A DNA stretch of 64,000 nt from Streptomyces sp. NRRL F-525 (GTDB taxonomy: Bacteria; Actinomycetota; Actinomycetes; Streptomycetales; Streptomycetaceae): NCBI RefSeq assembly GCF_000716605.1, contig NZ_JNXE01000006.1, positions 124,001-188,000 of the forward strand, written 5' to 3'. Below the pieces are notes generated by a model. That model had not been told where the DNA came from. It did no database searches and saw nothing but the letters and a program-made list of their open reading frames with translations. Shown piece by piece: positions 23,817 through 32,608 of the stretch. Both the position numbers and the translations under genes were made by a program. Position 1 is the stretch's first letter, and the number at the start of each line of letters is the position of its first letter.

Positions 23817-25244
23817 ATGGCCGAGTTGACACGCCGCAGACTCCTGGGTTCCGCCGCGGGCGCGGTGGGCGGCGCCGCGGCGCTCTCCCTCCTCCCGCCG
23901 AGCGTCCAGAAAGCCGTCGCCGCGGAACCGCCGAAGAACGGCTCGCTGCGCGACATCGAACACGTCGTCATGCTGATGCAGGAGAACCGGTCGTTCGACC
24001 ACTACTTCGGCACCCTGTCCGGCGTTCGCGGATTCGCCGATCCGCACGCACGCAAACTCGACACCGGGCGCAGCGTCTTCTACCAGCCGGACGCGGTGAA
24101 CCCGAAGGGCTACCTCCTCCCGTTCCACCTCGACACCCACACCTCCAGCGCGCAGGCCATCCCGTCCACCAGTCACGCCTGGTCGGTCCAGCACCAGGCC
24201 TGGAACAACGGCAAGATGGACCAGTGGCTGCCGGCCCACCGCGCCGCCGACGGCGTCAACGGCCCCTACGTGATGGGCTATTACACGCGCGAGGACATCC
24301 CGTTCCAGTTCGCGCTCGCCGAGACGTTCACCATCTGCGACAACTACTTCTGCTCGGTGTTCGGGCCCACCTGGCCCAACCGGCTGATGTGGATGACCGG
24401 TTCGATCGACCCCGGCGGCACGCAGGGCGGCCCGATCATCAGCAACGTCGCCCCGACTCCGTACCGTTGGACGACGTACGCGGAGCGCCTCCAGAACGCC
24501 GGCGTCAGCTGGAAGGTGTACCAGGAGGAGGACGACTACGGCACCAACATGCTGGAGCAGTTCGCGTCCTTCAAGAACGCCCAGCCCGGCTCCGACCTGT
24601 ACGAGCGGGGTGTACGTCCGCAGCCGCACGGGACGTTCGAGGACGACGCGCGCAACGACCGGCTGCCGACGGTGTCGTGGATCTGCCCCACGAGCTACCA
24701 GTCGGAGCACCCGGACTACCTCCCGGCCGCCGGCGCGGACTATGTCGCGTCGAAGATCGAGGCGATCGCGTCCAACCCGAAGGTGTGGCGCAAGACCGCG
24801 TTCATCCTCAACTACGACGAGAACGACGGCCTGTTCGACCACGTCGTCCCGCCGACCCCGCCCGCGGGTACGGCGAACGAGTTCATCCAGGGTCTGCCGA
24901 TCGGCGGCGGCTTCCGCGTCCCCGCCATCATCATCTCGCCCTGGACCGTGGGTGGTTGGGTCGCCTCGGAGGCCTTCGACCACACCTCGGCACTGCAGTT
25001 CCTGGAGCGCTTCACCGGCGTCGAGGAGCCGAACGTCACCGACTGGCGCCGCGAGACCTTCGGCGACTTCACCTCCGCGTTCCGCTTCCGCGACGCCCGC
25101 CCGCGCTCGCCCCGCCTGCCCGACGACACTGCGGAGCAGTTGGAGAAGGCGAAGGAGGAAGTGGCGACACTCCCGAAGCCCACCCTCCCGGGCGCGGACC
25201 AGAAGTTCCCCCACCAGGAGCGCGGCCGCCGCCCACACGTCTGA
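23817..25244 (+). CDS. Tat-exported phosphoesterase / phospholipase C-like protein
   Basis: 475 residues. Twin-arginine signal 'LTRRRLLG' at residues 4-11, hydrophobic Ala/Gly core, cleavage near 36 ('AVAA'). The mature domain is a PF04185-type phosphoesterase: 'MQENRSFDHYFGTLSGVRGF' (54-73), 'NRLMWMTGS', 'NYDENDGLFDHVVPP' and a terminal 'DHTSALQFLERFTG'. It cleaves phosphodiester or phosphomonoester head groups outside the cell. It lacks the two extra C-terminal domains of ~680-residue non-haemolytic phospholipases C, matching the short acid-phosphatase/PLC forms. The ATG at 23817 has AAGGGG about 6 nt upstream. The short lysine/proline-rich tail after residue 450 looks disordered. Confidence 0.92.
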   Translation: MAELTRRRLLGSAAGAVGGAAALSLLPPSVQKAVAAEPPKNGSLRDIEHVVMLMQENRSFDHYFGTLSGVRGFADPHARKLDTGRSVFYQPDAVNPKGYLLPFHLDTHTSSAQAIPSTSHAWSVQHQAWNNGKMDQWLPAHRAADGVNGPYVMGYYTREDIPFQFALAETFTICDNYFCSVFGPTWPNRLMWMTGSIDPGGTQGGPIISNVAPTPYRWTTYAERLQNAGVSWKVYQEEDDYGTNMLEQFASFKNAQPGSDLYERGVRPQPHGTFEDDARNDRLPTVSWICPTSYQSEHPDYLPAAGADYVASKIEAIASNPKVWRKTAFILNYDENDGLFDHVVPPTPPAGTANEFIQGLPIGGGFRVPAIIISPWTVGGWVASEAFDHTSALQFLERFTGVEEPNVTDWRRETFGDFTSAFRFRDARPRSPRLPDDTAEQLEKAKEEVATLPKPTLPGADQKFPHQERGRRPHV

Positions 25245-25630
25245 CCGGCCCTTCGTGACGAGCGGCCCTGGCTGGTGTCATCCGGCCGGGGTCGTCCGCG
25301 TGGCTGAGAGGGTCTGCGTGGCGTGGCTGCGGTCGAGCAGTGCGATGTGTACGGGCGGTGTCTGACCTGGCCCGTCTTCGCAGGCGGCCCCGCCTGGTGA
25401 CTTCCGGCTGGGACCGCTCGCGCGGTATTCCGCTGGGAGTAGCTGCGGTCGGACAGCGCGACCTCCGTCGGCAGCGCCTGACTGGTCCGTCCCAGTGGAC
25501 GACCCTGGCTGGTGCCATCCGGCCCGGGCCGTCCGCGCGCCTGCGATGGTCCGCTCGGGAGAGGTGCGGGCCGTACGTTTGACCTGGCCCCCCGGCGCGG
25601 GCGCCCTCGCCCGGTGTCACCCGGACAGGG
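25241..25630. repeat. Degenerate tandem repeat (~100-121 bp period, about 3.5 copies) between convergent genes
   Basis: Four copies begin with (C/T)TGAC(C/T)(G/T)G at about 25241, 25362, 25478 and 25579. Each has a (G/C)CTGGTG-(n)-TCCGG-like element 30-40 nt later, at about 25270, 25393, 25510 and 25610. Copy 1 starts on the phosphoesterase stop codon; copy 4 contains the stop codon of the convergent kinase gene. The ~370 nt between the two genes is therefore almost entirely repeat. No gene is supported here. Confidence 0.65.
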
Positions 25631-26480
25631 CCGCCCGTGCCACCGACAGCGCCTGCTCGGCATAGCCGCGTCCGAACAGCACCACGTGTACCAGCAGCGG
25701 AAACAGTTGGTGCAGCCCGATGCGATCGGTCCAGCCGGGGGCGAGTGGTGCCAACTCCTCGTAGCCGTCGAGGACTTCGGGCAGGTGCGGGCAGCCGAAG
25801 AGGCGCAGCATCGCCAGGTCGGTCTCCCGGTGGCCGCCGTGTGCGGCCGGGTCGATGAGCCAGACGTGTCCGTCGGCGCCCCAGAGCACGTTCCCTTTCC
25901 AGAGGTCGCCGTGCAGCCGCGCGGGCGGCTCGGTGGGACCGGCGAGTTCAGGCAGTCGTTCGCAGACTTGCTCCACGACCGTCGCCTCGGCGGGTCGCAG
26001 GGAACCCGCGTCCACCGCGCGCCGCAGATAGGGCAACACCCGTTGCCCGGCATACCAGTTGGGCCAGTCGGCGGCGGGCACGTTCCGCATGGGCGCGAGC
26101 CCGATGTACGCGTCCGTCGGGCCGCCGGGCGGCGGTGCGCCGAACGCGGGTGCGCCGGCAGCATGCAGGGCGGCCAGGTCACGGCCGAACCGGACGGCGG
26201 CCCGCGCACTCGGCGGGCCGGTGCGGACGAGATCGGTGACCAGCCAGCGCTCGTCCCACCCGCGCACCGCCGGAACACGAACCGTCCCGGCGTCCGCCAG
26301 CCACCGCAGCCCCGCCTCCTCGGCCCGCACCGCGCCCGGTGCCTCATCACCCTTGACCACCACCAACTGACCGTTGTCGAGCCTGACTTCGGTGACCGCA
26401 TCAGACATTGGACGCTCACCGGCCACCGCGCACCCGGTGAGCCGCGCCGCAGCGGCGCCCGCGCTCTCGTCCTCGATCAC
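25617..26480 (-). CDS. Fructosamine kinase / phosphotransferase family protein
   Basis: 287 residues with an aminoglycoside-phosphotransferase-like kinase fold. The N-lobe 'VTEVRLDNGQLVVVKGD' carries the ATP-binding Lys; the catalytic loop is 'PARLHGDLWKGNVLW' (His-Gly-Asp) and the metal Asp is in 'VWLIDPAAHGGHRETDLAM'. This catalytic block is typical of fructosamine-3-kinases, which repair glycated amines by phosphorylating the sugar. The GTG at 26480 overlaps the TGA of the upstream kinase gene (GTGA); starting at the internal ATG (26408) would remove the first N-lobe strand. A role in deglycation is inferred from family only. Confidence 0.88.
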   Translation of the reverse strand: MIEDESAGAAAARLTGCAVAGERPMSDAVTEVRLDNGQLVVVKGDEAPGAVRAEEAGLRWLADAGTVRVPAVRGWDERWLVTDLVRTGPPSARAAVRFGRDLAALHAAGAPAFGAPPPGGPTDAYIGLAPMRNVPAADWPNWYAGQRVLPYLRRAVDAGSLRPAEATVVEQVCERLPELAGPTEPPARLHGDLWKGNVLWGADGHVWLIDPAAHGGHRETDLAMLRLFGCPHLPEVLDGYEELAPLAPGWTDRIGLHQLFPLLVHVVLFGRGYAEQALSVARAALSG

Positions 26481-27043
26481 GGTGACAGCGTAGGAGCGGG
26501 AGCCGGACGGACGTGCGCGCACGGCGAGGCGCAGAGCCCGGACTCGTGCAGCACCCGGTCGACCGTCTCCTCCAGCGGGCTCGCGGCCGGGATCACCGTC
26601 TCGACACCACCGGGCAGCAGGTCCAACGGCTGGTACCACTCCCGGAGTTGCTCCTCGGTGACCTCGTCCGCGATGGGCTTCGTGGCGTGCCGGGCCAGGG
26701 TCTCCTCGAACGGCACGTCGAGGTAGTAGCAGTGCGTGCGCCCCGGGTGGTCGGCGAGCAGACCGGCCAGCATCTCGCCGTAGTGGGGGACGTAGAGGAT
26801 GCCTTCCAGCACGGTGTGGAAGCCGTGCGCCAGCGCGTGCCGGACGGTCAGGTCGATCAGGCCGATGTTCGCGCCGCCAGGGATGTCGCGCTCGCGCAGC
26901 ACCTCGCGCCGGAGGACGTCCTGGCGGACCAGGGCGATACCGCGGCCGTACCGCTCACGCAGACCGGTGGCCACCGAACTCTTGCCGGAGGCGCTGTTGC
27001 CGCGCACCACGATCAGCCGGGTGGGGGAGGAGGGCGTTGTCAC
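26477..27043 (-). CDS. P-loop kinase (AAA_33 / zeta-toxin-like small-molecule kinase)
   Basis: 188 residues. The Walker A motif is 'VVRGNSASGKSSVA' at about 12-25, followed by 'LVRQDVLRREVL' and 'HTVLEGILYVPHYGEML' (Walker B-like region) and 'CYYLDVPFEETLARH'. The layout fits small P-loop kinases such as gluconate/adenylylsulfate-kinase relatives and chromosomal zeta-like proteins. No antitoxin gene is adjacent, so a toxin role is not suggested. It is coupled to the fructosamine-kinase gene by a GTGA overlap, so both probably phosphorylate related small molecules. Confidence 0.85.
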   Translation of the reverse strand: MTTPSSPTRLIVVRGNSASGKSSVATGLRERYGRGIALVRQDVLRREVLRERDIPGGANIGLIDLTVRHALAHGFHTVLEGILYVPHYGEMLAGLLADHPGRTHCYYLDVPFEETLARHATKPIADEVTEEQLREWYQPLDLLPGGVETVIPAASPLEETVDRVLHESGLCASPCAHVRPAPAPTLSP

Positions 27044-27111
27044 CGGGGCACCCTACCCACCCAGTGGCACTGAGTGACCGGGTGAACGCAAAGTGCCCCC
27101 TGAGTCACATC

Positions 27112-27138
27112 CGGTCTGCTTATATCGGTCTGCTTATA
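27112..27138 (+). repeat. 13-bp direct repeat in the PAS-phosphatase promoter
   Basis: CGGTCTGCTTATA occurs twice (27112-27124 and 27126-27138) with a 14-nt period, 43-69 nt before the ATG at 27181. Spacing and placement suit a direct-repeat activator site or a duplicated promoter -10 region. Confidence 0.7.
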
Positions 27139-27180
27139 ACGTGGGAAAATGGTGTGATAGCGGCGATTGGTGGCAGGGCC

Positions 27181-28410
27181 ATGACGGACGCGAAGATCGA
27201 CTACGCGGCGGTGTTCCAGGGGCTGCCCGGCATGGTGGCCCTGCTGACACCCGACCTGGTGTACGCGGACGCCAACGAGGAGTTCCTGCGCATGTCCGGC
27301 CGCACCCGCGAGCAGGTCGTCGGCCGCTTCCTCTTCGACGTCTTCCCCGACAACCCGAACGACCCGGCCGCCACCGGCATGCGCAACCTGGAGACCTCAC
27401 TGCGCCGCGTCATAGCCACCGGCGAACGCGACACCATGGCCCTCCAGCGCTACGACGTCGAGTCGACGCAGTGCCCCGGCCAGTGGGACCAGCGCTACTG
27501 GAGCCCGGTCAACGCCCCCGTGCTCGACCCGGACGGCAAGGTCGTCCTCCTCGTCCACCGGGTCGAGGAGGTCACCGAACTGATCCGGGCCCGCGGCGGC
27601 TCGGGCAGCGGCCGCACCCGTGTCCTGGAGGCCGAGCTGTACACCCGCGCCCGCGAACTCCAGGAGGTCAACGAACGCCTGCGCGGCGCCCACGCCCGCG
27701 AACGCGAGGTCGCCCTGGCCCTGCAGGAGGCGATGCTGCCCACCCGCCGCCAGGGCGCCGGCCATCAGATCGCCGTGCGCTACCGCCCCGCCGTCGGCTC
27801 CCTCAACGTCTGCGGCGACTGGTACGACGTCGTCGACCTGGTCGGCGGCAACCGCATCGGCGTCTCCGTCGGGGACATCGTCGGCCACGGCCTGGCCGCC
27901 GCCGGTGTCATGGGCCAGCTGCGCAGCGCCCTGAGCGCCACCTCCCGGGTCGCGGACGGCCCCGCCGAGGCCCTCGACGTCCTGGGCCGCTACGCCAACG
28001 TGGTCGACGGCGCCGAGTCCGCCACGGTGGTCACGACCTTCGTCGACTTCGACCGGCACACCATCACCTACAGCAGCGCCGGACACCCACCGCCCGCCCT
28101 GGTCCACCCCGACGGCCGCGTGGAATTCCTGGACCGGGCCACCGACCCGCCCCTCGACGCCCGTCCCGACCCGATGCCCCGACCGCAGGCCACCACCACG
28201 TTCTCCCGCGGCTCCACCCTGGTCCTCTACACCGACGGCCTGATCGAACGCCGCCGCGAGGACATCGACAAGGGCCTGGCCCGCCTCGCCGACTCCCTGG
28301 TCCACCACCGGAACACCGACCCCGAAGCCCTCGCGGACGCAGTCCTCCTCGAACTGCTCCCGCACGGAGGCGCCACCGACGACACGGCCCTGATCATCGT
28401 GCGGCTCTGA
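27181..28410 (+). CDS. PAS domain - PP2C/SpoIIE family serine phosphatase
   Basis: 409 residues. The PAS domain (about 5-125) opens 'YAAVFQGLPGMVALLTPDLV' and has 'MSGRTREQVVGRFLFDVFPD'. A coiled-coil linker follows (about 140-180, 'ARELQEVNERLRGAHAR'), then a SpoIIE-type phosphatase domain (about 185-409) with 'CGDWYDVV', 'SVGDIVGHGLAAAG', 'LVLYTDGLIERR' and 'DDTALIIV'. It is probably a signal-responsive phosphatase for anti-anti-sigma factors. The ATG at 27181 gives the PAS domain near the N-terminus. It ends 4 nt from the convergent CHAT gene. Confidence 0.9.
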   Translation: MTDAKIDYAAVFQGLPGMVALLTPDLVYADANEEFLRMSGRTREQVVGRFLFDVFPDNPNDPAATGMRNLETSLRRVIATGERDTMALQRYDVESTQCPGQWDQRYWSPVNAPVLDPDGKVVLLVHRVEEVTELIRARGGSGSGRTRVLEAELYTRARELQEVNERLRGAHAREREVALALQEAMLPTRRQGAGHQIAVRYRPAVGSLNVCGDWYDVVDLVGGNRIGVSVGDIVGHGLAAAGVMGQLRSALSATSRVADGPAEALDVLGRYANVVDGAESATVVTTFVDFDRHTITYSSAGHPPPALVHPDGRVEFLDRATDPPLDARPDPMPRPQATTTFSRGSTLVLYTDGLIERRREDIDKGLARLADSLVHHRNTDPEALADAVLLELLPHGGATDDTALIIVRL

Positions 28411-28414
28411 CCCG

Positions 28415-31354
28415 TCACACCACGATGCAGGTCATGGCCGCCCACAACAGGGGCGAGTGCTCGATACGGCCGTCCGCGCGCCAGCGGTCGAGCTGCTCGC
28501 GCTGCCAGCCGCCGAGGCTCCGCACGGGGTCCTCGTCCTCGTGCGCCGTGTCCACGGCGACGATCGCCTCCGACAACGGCCGTACGGACTGCGGCAGTTG
28601 AGCCAGCCGGTGGAAGGCGAAACTGGTCGGCAGGACCCAGCGGGTCGCGGTGACGAGCTCGGCGCCGTTGTGCAGCATCGCCGTCGCCAGGCCGAACGAC
28701 TCGGCGAACCGCAGATCGCCCCCACTCTCGCAGCCGATGAGGGCGACACGGGGTGGCGCGGGCCAGATCCGCGAGCCCGGTTCGCCGTCCGCGCGCAACG
28801 GGAGCGAGCCCAGCAGCAAGTCCTTGGCGGAGAGCGGCCGGTGGGTGCGGAGCGGCTCGGCCAGGCCAGGGGCGCCCGCGTCGCAGCACAGGTGCAGGGT
28901 GCCGTCCTCGCTCTGCCCGCCCTCGACCGGCGCACCGCTGACATGCCCGACGTACATCAGCCTGCGGGCGCCCTTGCGGAGCACACCGCTCAGCCAGTCC
29001 CGGTCCAGGTCGGTGCGGCGGAAGGCCTCCGCGGCGGTCGCGACGGACGGTACGACGGCGCCCGCGTCGAGGCGGGCCTGGACCAGCGCCGACAACTCCG
29101 GGTCGGAGCCAGGCGGTCCCAGCACCGAGCCGAGCGGGGAGTCGGCGCGGAAGCCGGGGACACGGGGGTCCAGGACGAGGACGACCGGTCCGGTGTTCTG
29201 TGCTGTTGCGAGGGTTGGTTTGGCCGGCCGCAACGACGCCGGTGCGGTGGTCACGACGTCCGCCAGGTCGAGCAGTCGTACGTCCGTCCCGTCGTCGACG
29301 GCGAGCAGCTCCCAGGGGACCTGGGCGACCCGGGGTGAGGGCTGGATCCGTACGAGGGGGCGGCCCGCCCGTTCCGCCACCTGGCGTATCTGCGCGGTCA
29401 GTTGCTCCGGCCATAGTGCCTCGGCCAGCGTTCGCGCGAGTCGGCGCTCACGGCCGTGCTCGGCCAGCGCGCCCTCGTCGAACGCCCGCCGCATGCCCTC
29501 GGCCCCGTCGCCCGCTCCCGGCAGTGCGTCGGTCAACTCCCTCACCGCCCGGTCGACTTCGGCACAGGGCCCCTGACCGGTACCGAACCCCCGGGCCCCG
29601 CCCGCCCACGTCCAGGTCATGAACAGGTCGCCGGCGTCGGCCAGTCGGACCTGGACCACCGGGCGGCTCGTCAGGTCGTCGGTGATCCAGAACGGCACCG
29701 CTTCCTCGTGCGCGATCCGCCGGTGATAGCGGAACTCGGCCGCCGCGATGTACTCCTGGAGCGCGACACGGCCCGGGCCCGACTGTGCCGACATCCGCAC
29801 CTTCGGCGGCGGCGCGACCCGCAGACCGACCGAGGCTGCGGCCTCCGCCGCGACACCGCCGAGCGTCATCGCGCCCTCGGTGTGCTCGTGGTGCGCGTAC
29901 GACTTCATGGCCGCGCTCGGGAAGACCGACGCTGGGTCCTCGACCGGCTCGGCGGCGGGCGGAGTGCGGTCCAGGGCCAACGAGGTGCCCGCGCAACGGT
30001 GTTCAGCCAGTTCGAAGAGCAGGCCCTGGTCCTGTCGGCGGGTCGCGAGCCGGAACACCAACTGCATGGCTTCGTCCGCGAGTTCGAGCCACTGACTGCG
30101 GGCGTGGGCGGTCGCGAAGTCGTAGCGCGCCGCCTCCAGGGCCAGCGCGGCGGGCAGCGCGAAGGAGAGCGCGGTGTCGATGGACTCCCGCTCGTGATCG
30201 CGGTGATCGGTCCGGTTGAGGTTGTCCTCAAGGGTGCGGGCGAGCATGAGGTCGACCTGGGCGCACCGCTCGTAGATCTCCCGCTCCTGGTACACGTCCC
30301 GGGCGCTCTGGGCCAGCCGCTTCATCTCGTCGATGTCGCCCCGGTCGTAGGCGTGTTGGGCGCCCAGCAGCATCGTGTCGGCGGCGGCGATCGAGGCGCC
30401 GAGCCGCTCGAACCGGGCCAGGCTTGCCGCCAGCAGCTCCTCCGCGCCGAGGGCGTCGCCGCGCCGACCGGCGAGAAAGGCACGGGCCTGCTCACAGACA
30501 GCCAGATCACCGAACCACCGCTGCCGCTCGAAGAACGCGGACGCCTCCGCGAACAGCCGCTCCGCGAGGTCGAGTTCACCCCGGTGCATCGCCGCGTACG
30601 CCCGGTGCGCGAGGAGCGTCCGCTGCCCACCGGTGTCGCCGATCGCCCGGAAGTGGTCCTCCGCGCGGGCGAAGTAGTCCTCGGCCGGGTCGAAGCGCCC
30701 GGTGGAGGAGCAGATCAGTCCGAGGGCGACCAGGAGCCGCGGGACGGTCTCCACCGCGGTCGCCGGTGTGGTCGCGAGCAGCGCCGAAGCCTGGTCCTCG
30801 GCCGCTCCCCACTCGCCTCGGTCCATCAGCAAGTGCACGCGGTTCAGGCCGAGTTCGGAGGTGCGCAGTCCGTCGGGGTCGTCGAACTCGGGCAGCCTGA
30901 CCGCCGCTTCGTCGAGGCAGGCCAGCGCCTCGTCCAGGCGTCCGGTCCTGCGCAGGAGGTCGGCTCCGGCGATCAGTGTCCGTAGCAGCACCTCCAGCCA
31001 CAACTGACGGCCGCGCGGTCCCATCGGCGCCGAGGCGATGTCGTCGAGCAGGGCACGGGACCGCTTGTTGGTGTCCTCCGCCTCGGCCAGATCCGTCGCG
31101 GCGAGATGGACACTCGTCATGTCGGCCAGCAGATGCGCCCGCAGGAACCGCACGTCGGGGGAGTCCTCGACGGACTCGGCCAGGGTGAGCAACTCCTCGT
31201 AGACGGCGACCGCGCCGGCGAGATCGGCGGCCAGGTGAAGGCGCTCGGCCTGGGCGAAGCCGCTGTCGAACGGCTCTCCGTAGAGTCGCGTCACCCCGTG
31301 GTCCGTGGTGGGGTCCACTCCGTCGCCCACCGCGCTCTCGTCCTCGTCCGGCAT
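28415..31354 (-). CDS. TPR-CHAT caspase-like protease
   Basis: 979 residues, presumably cytoplasmic (no signal or membrane segment). Residues ~20-480 are alpha-helical repeats of TPR type, e.g. 'AERLHLAADLAGAVAVYEEL' and 'HRAYAAMHRGELDLAERLFA'. The C-terminal ~300 residues form a CHAT domain (clan CD peptidase, related to caspases and separase). The catalytic pair is intact: His804 in 'LMYVGHVSG' and Cys875 in 'VALIGCESGG'. TPR-CHAT proteins are proteases switched on by partner proteins in conflict and cell-death systems. It lies 3 nt after the second gene of a three-gene operon whose other products I cannot assign. Its substrate is unknown; the two operon partners are the obvious candidates for activator, inhibitor or substrate. 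Confidence 0.9.
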   Translation of the reverse strand: MPDEDESAVGDGVDPTTDHGVTRLYGEPFDSGFAQAERLHLAADLAGAVAVYEELLTLAESVEDSPDVRFLRAHLLADMTSVHLAATDLAEAEDTNKRSRALLDDIASAPMGPRGRQLWLEVLLRTLIAGADLLRRTGRLDEALACLDEAAVRLPEFDDPDGLRTSELGLNRVHLLMDRGEWGAAEDQASALLATTPATAVETVPRLLVALGLICSSTGRFDPAEDYFARAEDHFRAIGDTGGQRTLLAHRAYAAMHRGELDLAERLFAEASAFFERQRWFGDLAVCEQARAFLAGRRGDALGAEELLAASLARFERLGASIAAADTMLLGAQHAYDRGDIDEMKRLAQSARDVYQEREIYERCAQVDLMLARTLEDNLNRTDHRDHERESIDTALSFALPAALALEAARYDFATAHARSQWLELADEAMQLVFRLATRRQDQGLLFELAEHRCAGTSLALDRTPPAAEPVEDPASVFPSAAMKSYAHHEHTEGAMTLGGVAAEAAASVGLRVAPPPKVRMSAQSGPGRVALQEYIAAAEFRYHRRIAHEEAVPFWITDDLTSRPVVQVRLADAGDLFMTWTWAGGARGFGTGQGPCAEVDRAVRELTDALPGAGDGAEGMRRAFDEGALAEHGRERRLARTLAEALWPEQLTAQIRQVAERAGRPLVRIQPSPRVAQVPWELLAVDDGTDVRLLDLADVVTTAPASLRPAKPTLATAQNTGPVVLVLDPRVPGFRADSPLGSVLGPPGSDPELSALVQARLDAGAVVPSVATAAEAFRRTDLDRDWLSGVLRKGARRLMYVGHVSGAPVEGGQSEDGTLHLCCDAGAPGLAEPLRTHRPLSAKDLLLGSLPLRADGEPGSRIWPAPPRVALIGCESGGDLRFAESFGLATAMLHNGAELVTATRWVLPTSFAFHRLAQLPQSVRPLSEAIVAVDTAHEDEDPVRSLGGWQREQLDRWRADGRIEHSPLLWAAMTCIVV

Positions 31355-31357
31355 CCG

Positions 31358-32608
31358 TCAGTAGTCCTCATCGGTGGTGGCGGCGGCGATCTCGGCGAGG
31401 AACGGCCCGTAAGTGGCTTCGCGTGAGGGCGAGCTGTGTGTGTCGGGCTGTGCCGCCGCCGCGAGGCGTCGCCGGACCAGAGCGCGGACCGCGTCCCGGT
31501 CGGCGCCGCCTTCGGGGCCCGGCCCTGGGTCGAACCCGGCTAGCAGGACGCCCAGTTGGATGCGCGGCTCCGTGTCTCCGGCAGGGAGGTCAAGGTCCAC
31601 CCGGCCGGTCCACGCGTCGACGCGCCTCGAGAGGGGCACCCGATTCCGGGGACCGTCGTTCACCTGGACCTCGGCTGCCAGGGGTACGGCGGCGACGGGC
31701 ACCGCGATGTGCGCGACGACCTCGACCTCGATCTGCCGTCGGGCGCCGAGTGCGCGGGCGGTCCAGGACACCGCGGCCTCGGAGGCGTCGACGAAGCCGG
31801 GCGGGTAGCGGCGCCAGTCGTTGGTGCCCGAGCCGCGCGCGATCAACCGGCCGCCCGTGACGAGCGGTTCGCCCGCGGCAAGGGCGTAGTCGTCGCGTCG
31901 TACGAACAGCGTGGCGGGATCCACTGGAGTGCCGTCCGGGCGACGGGGCTGAGTCAGGGCCGACCGAAGTCGGCGAAGAGACGACCCGTCCAACCCGGCG
32001 CCGTCCGCCGCGTCGTCGACCGATCGCAGAACGCTCTCCAGTTGGCGTGCCGTCTCCGTCGACGGCGGTGTGGCGTGCCACCACTGGAGCAGCGGGTCGA
32101 GGCCGACTTGGTGATCGCCGATCAACTCGGCCACGCAGTCGTCGGGTTGATCGTCATCGTCGTCGAACAACTGCTGGCACTCGTGCGTGAGCGCGGCCAA
32201 CTCCAGCCCGAGCACGTCCGGTTGGAGCGCGGGAATCCCGTCCAGGTGTGACGCCGGCCACCACCGCGCCGCCCAGTGCCCGAAGCCGAGCCTGGCGGCG
32301 CTCCCCGCGAGCGGAGTCGGGTCCGTGGGCACCCGCGCATCGGCCAACTCGCCTGTCGCGCAGGCGTGCACGGCACCGGCGACGCGCTCGCCGTAGACCG
32401 CCCACAGCCACTGCTGCGCACGCGTCGTGTCATGGATTTCCGCCATGGGCAGTCCCGGGCTCCCGAGGACGGACCAGGTCAGTACCGCTCCGGCGGCGTC
32501 GAGAACCGCACGGGTGAAGTCGGGGTCGCCGACAGGGCTGGCGGTGACTATGCGGATCGTGCCGTCATCGCCGCGCGCGACATGGACGTCGACGGAGCCC
32601 CGCGCCAT
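31358..32608 (-). CDS. Unrecognised protein, middle gene of CHAT operon
   Basis: 416 residues, no family recognised. Residues 1-60 look like an alpha/beta segment ('SVDVHVARGDDGTIRIVTAS'). A Trp-rich stretch lies near 110-120 ('FGHWAARWWPASH'), an acidic run of five Asp at 149-153, and a beta-rich module around 300-375 ('RVDLDLPAGDTEPRIQLGVL') of C2/immunoglobulin-like appearance. There is no signal peptide or membrane helix. The ATG at 32608 shares one base with the upstream stop and has GAGGAG about 7 nt upstream; it is 3 nt from the CHAT gene. Strict coupling suggests a stoichiometric partner of the CHAT protease, perhaps an adaptor or sensor. Confidence 0.8.
   Translation of the reverse strand: MARGSVDVHVARGDDGTIRIVTASPVGDPDFTRAVLDAAGAVLTWSVLGSPGLPMAEIHDTTRAQQWLWAVYGERVAGAVHACATGELADARVPTDPTPLAGSAARLGFGHWAARWWPASHLDGIPALQPDVLGLELAALTHECQQLFDDDDDQPDDCVAELIGDHQVGLDPLLQWWHATPPSTETARQLESVLRSVDDAADGAGLDGSSLRRLRSALTQPRRPDGTPVDPATLFVRRDDYALAAGEPLVTGGRLIARGSGTNDWRRYPPGFVDASEAAVSWTARALGARRQIEVEVVAHIAVPVAAVPLAAEVQVNDGPRNRVPLSRRVDAWTGRVDLDLPAGDTEPRIQLGVLLAGFDPGPGPEGGADRDAVRALVRRRLAAAAQPDTHSSPSREATYGPFLAEIAAATTDEDY

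Noticed and set aside
26477..27043. Zeta-type toxin of a toxin-antitoxin pair
   Set aside because: The P-loop kinase has no adjacent antitoxin gene and is coupled to a metabolic kinase instead.
28415..31354. Craspase-like (CRISPR-linked TPR-CHAT) interpretation
   Set aside because: No CRISPR repeats or cas-type genes are visible in the window, and the neighbours are unrelated to type III-E systems.
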